DNA of 7,230 bases. Source: an uncultured Limosilactobacillus sp. GTDB taxonomy: Bacteria; Bacillota; Bacilli; Lactobacillales; Lactobacillaceae. This document shows, one piece after another, positions 5,873 to 7,230 of the stretch. The notes under the pieces were generated by a model. The model searched no databases and was not told where the DNA came from. It worked only from the letters and a program-made list of their open reading frames with translations. The position numbers and the translations under genes were made by a program. Each line of letters starts with the position of its first letter. Within the stretch, counting starts at the first letter, position 1. Where the stretch lies: NCBI GenBank assembly GCA_944326735.1, contig CALVFC010000074.1, positions 1 to 7,230 of the forward strand, written 5' to 3'.

Positions 5873-5910
5873 TGCCCCTGACGTCCGATGTTGTAAGAAC
5901 GTCAGGGGTA
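5873..5910. terminator. Bidirectional rho-independent terminator between two GNAT genes
   Basis: CCCCTGACGT (5875-5884) pairs perfectly with ACGTCAGGGG (5899-5908) around a 14-base loop; a G:U and a T:A pair extend it to 5873-5910. On the + strand it is followed by ATTTTTAGCCTTTTTTT, a good U-rich tail. On the - strand the tail is CAATTTCATTTT, weaker but adequate for the convergent gene ending at 5925. Confidence 0.9.
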
Positions 5911-5924
5911 TTTTTAGCCTTTTT

Positions 5925-6413
5925 TTACAAATCTTTAACCAGGCTGTACCACGTCTCATTCGCATGGTCGGAATCAGATACCTTGACCTGGTGGAAGCCA
6001 TTGTGTTCGTAGAAGGGGACATTTTTGGCGAGCGAGTCGAGAGAAATGGTGGACCGCCCAGCAGCACGAGCGACCTTTTCCAGCGCCGTCAGTAATTGAC
6101 TGCCAATGCCATGGCCACGGTAAGCAGGATCAGTCGCAATTGACAGTACTAATTGGTGACCACCACGGGGCAGGTTTAGTGGAGTGTGACGATACATTTC
6201 ATCAGTGACGAACGGTTCATTGACTGCTGGTCCGACAATGAAGCCGACAACCTGGTTATTTGCTTTGGCAACCAGAAAAGTGTTGCTAATCTTGGCAATC
6301 CGGTCCTTAAATGCGGCTGGGGTGCCAGCTTCAGCGGGTGAAAAACCAAGGCGCTCGATCCGGACCACATCATCGAGATCGCTTGGCTGAACATGTTCAA
6401 TCTGTACTTGCAT
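5925..6413 (-). CDS. GNAT-family N-acetyltransferase (AANAT-like subgroup)
   Basis: The 162-residue protein is a complete GNAT domain. The segment IERLGFSPAEAGTPAAFKDRI at about 19-39 and the order of motifs resemble bacterial relatives of arylalkylamine (serotonin) N-acetyltransferases; that subgroup label is my inference. Motif A is LVLSIATDPAYRGHGIGSQLL at 88-108, with the acetyl-CoA loop R99-G-H-G-I-G104. The C-terminal NVPFYEHNGFHQV at 131-143 carries Y135 where many GNATs have the general-acid tyrosine. It shares little with the other GNAT gene across the terminator, so the two are not a recent duplication. The ATG at 6411-6413 follows AGGAGG by seven bases. It is monocistronic and divergent from azlC. 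The substrate is unknown. Confidence 0.9.
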   Translation of the reverse strand: MQVQIEHVQPSDLDDVVRIERLGFSPAEAGTPAAFKDRIAKISNTFLVAKANNQVVGFIVGPAVNEPFVTDEMYRHTPLNLPRGGHQLVLSIATDPAYRGHGIGSQLLTALEKVARAAGRSTISLDSLAKNVPFYEHNGFHQVKVSDSDHANETWYSLVKDL

Positions 6414-6437
6414 TGGGCATCCTCCTTTTTAGTACCT

Positions 6438-6466
6438 AAGTTAATTCATTTATTGTTTCCTGGCAA
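6438..6466 (-). promoter_or_regulatory. Candidate promoter of the second GNAT gene
   Basis: Read on the - strand, TTGCCA (6461-6466) matches the -35 consensus at five of six positions and is 17 bases from TAACTT (6438-6443), a poor -10 with three matches. The resulting leader would be about 18 nucleotides and hold the AGGAGG site at 6421-6426. Confidence 0.35.
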
Positions 6467-6499
6467 CTCTAATTTGTTCTAGTATTCACAGACGGATTT

Positions 6500-6508
6500 T
6501 GCTAAGAT
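6500..6508 (+). promoter_or_regulatory. Extended -10 promoter of azlC
   Basis: TGCTAAGAT is an extended -10 (TGn followed by TAAGAT, four of six matches) without a clear -35. Initiation near 6515 gives a leader of about 27 nucleotides with AAAGGAG at 6526-6532. There is no room for a T-box or other riboswitch. CTAGTA (6479-6484) and TACTAG (6511-6516) bracket the element as a 6-bp inverted repeat, a weak operator candidate. Confidence 0.45.
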
Positions 6509-6541
6509 GTTACTAGTTTTGGGTTAAAGGAGTCGATTGAT

Positions 6542-7230
6542 ATGTCCACCAAGGGCGGTGAATTCCGGTTTGCCTTTCGTCAATCAATCCCCGTCTTATT
6601 TGGATACATTGCATTGGGGTTAGGTTACGGTTTATACATGCATAACCTGGGATTTTCATTTATTTATCCAACATTAATGGCCCTCACGATCTACGGGGGC
6701 TCAGTTGAGTTCGTGATTGCCAACATGCTGATCCAGCATTTTCAACCATTGAACGTCTTATTAGTGACTTTAGTGGTTGGCTTCCGGCAGTTCTTCTATG
6801 CTTTGTCGATGTTAAAGCAGTACCGGCACACCGGTTGGCGGAAATGGTTGCTGATCTTTGGGTTAACCGATGAAACCTTTGTGTTGAACTACTATTCAGA
6901 AGTGCCCCGGGGTTATGACCGGACACAGGTCCAGACCTGGATCACCTTGCTCGACTGGTTCTACTGGGTCTTAGGAGCATTTCTCGGCGGCTTCCTTGGT
7001 TCGCTTCTCCACTTACAAATTGAGGGCTTGGACTTTGTGATGACGGCGCTCTTCATTGTCTTGGCCCTGGACCAGTTCTTAAAAGAGGACAGCCATATTA
7101 GTTCCCTCAGTGGGATTGCCATTACCATCGTCTGTTTGCTGACGTTTGGGAAGACCTATTTCCTGGTGGCAACCCTTTTGTTGCTGGTTCTTGAATACTA
7201 CCTTCTCGCACAGCGACGGCGGAAGGAGGG
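6542..7230 (+). CDS. azlC: AzlC, branched-chain amino acid exporter large subunit (3' end cut or nearly complete)
   Basis: AzlC with the small partner AzlD forms a membrane exporter for branched-chain amino acids and analogues (BrnFE in corynebacteria). The 229 visible codons show the family order: FRFAFRQSIPVLFGYIALGLGYG at 8-30; the IYGGSVEFV motif at 50-58; VVGFRQFFYALSMLKQY at 78-94, corresponding to the conserved (N/G)xRxxxYxLS segment; IFGLTDETFVL at 105-115; and GLDFVMTALFIVLALDQFL at 162-180. Several further hydrophobic segments follow, ending in a basic QRRRKE at 224-229. There is no stop before the window edge, but the family is normally about 230-240 residues, so only a few codons are missing. 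The ATG at 6542 has AAAGGAG nine bases upstream. Whether the partner azlD follows cannot be seen, although the last bases form a ribosome binding site. Confidence 0.93.
   Translation, partial: MSTKGGEFRFAFRQSIPVLFGYIALGLGYGLYMHNLGFSFIYPTLMALTIYGGSVEFVIANMLIQHFQPLNVLLVTLVVGFRQFFYALSMLKQYRHTGWRKWLLIFGLTDETFVLNYYSEVPRGYDRTQVQTWITLLDWFYWVLGAFLGGFLGSLLHLQIEGLDFVMTALFIVLALDQFLKEDSHISSLSGIAITIVCLLTFGKTYFLVATLLLLVLEYYLLAQRRRKE
7223..7229 (+). promoter_or_regulatory. Probable ribosome binding site for a gene overlapping the azlC end
   Basis: AAGGAGG at the very end of the window lies within the last azlC codons. A full-consensus site here fits a downstream start overlapping or abutting the azlC stop, as expected for azlD. 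It also encodes Lys-Glu-Gly in azlC, so chance cannot be excluded. Confidence 0.5.

Noticed and set aside
5321..6413. The two neighbouring GNAT genes as a recent inverted duplication.
   Set aside because: Their proteins share only the generic acetyl-CoA loop and differ in length and all flanking motifs.
6684..6926. An 80-codon open frame antisense to azlC.
   Set aside because: It lies inside the conserved AzlC motifs on the other strand and has no family features or start signal.

Overview
The window looks like ordinary chromosomal DNA from a low-to-mid GC Gram-positive of the order Lactobacillales, most likely a Lactobacillaceae member. The reasons are strong GGAGG-type ribosome binding sites, TATAAT-like -10 boxes, short intergenic gaps, and the gene set itself (RqcH/FbpA-type NFACT protein, DegV protein, GspA-like GT8 glycosyltransferase, two GNAT acetyltransferases, AzlC). 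The genus is an inference from style and is not proved. I see no insertion sequence, phage gene, CRISPR array, tRNA or rRNA.

Layout from left to right: (1) the last 59 codons of an unrecognised + strand gene; (2) a bidirectional terminator shared with the convergent rqcH/fbpA-type gene on the - strand (227-1915); (3) a 182-bp divergent promoter region leading on the other side to a two-gene + strand operon, a DegV-family fatty-acid-binding protein (2101-2979) and a translationally coupled six-helix membrane protein of unknown function (2976-3593); (4) a long perfect hairpin at 3589-3636 that terminates this operon and the convergent HD-domain phosphohydrolase gene (3632-4285, -); (5) a 61-bp divergent region with two mirror-image TATACT boxes; (6) a GT8 glycosyltransferase (4347-5177, +), followed in tandem by a GNAT acetyltransferase (5321-5860, +); (7) a third bidirectional terminator shared with a second, unrelated GNAT acetyltransferase (5925-6413, -); (8) a divergent promoter region and azlC (6542 to the right edge, +), the large subunit of a branched-chain amino acid exporter, cut off at or near its natural end.

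The genes do not form one pathway. They are separate housekeeping or stress units: ribosome-associated quality control (RqcH), exogenous fatty-acid handling (DegV/FakB type), nucleotide-like phosphohydrolysis (HD), glycosyl transfer to an unknown acceptor (GT8), small-molecule or protein acetylation (GNATs) and amino acid export (AzlC). The gene orientation alternates so regularly that three convergent junctions each carry a symmetrical hairpin and three divergent junctions each carry back-to-back promoters.

I did not find a convincing new system. The items most worth a second look are the DegV-coupled membrane protein, the perfect TTTGATCAAA-centred palindrome in the degV leader, the mirrored promoters at 4305-4322, and the terminator whose stem contains the stop codons of both flanking genes. 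Two starts were moved downstream of the longest reading frame (GT8 to 4347, first GNAT to 5321) because ribosome binding sites and family starts support the later ATG.
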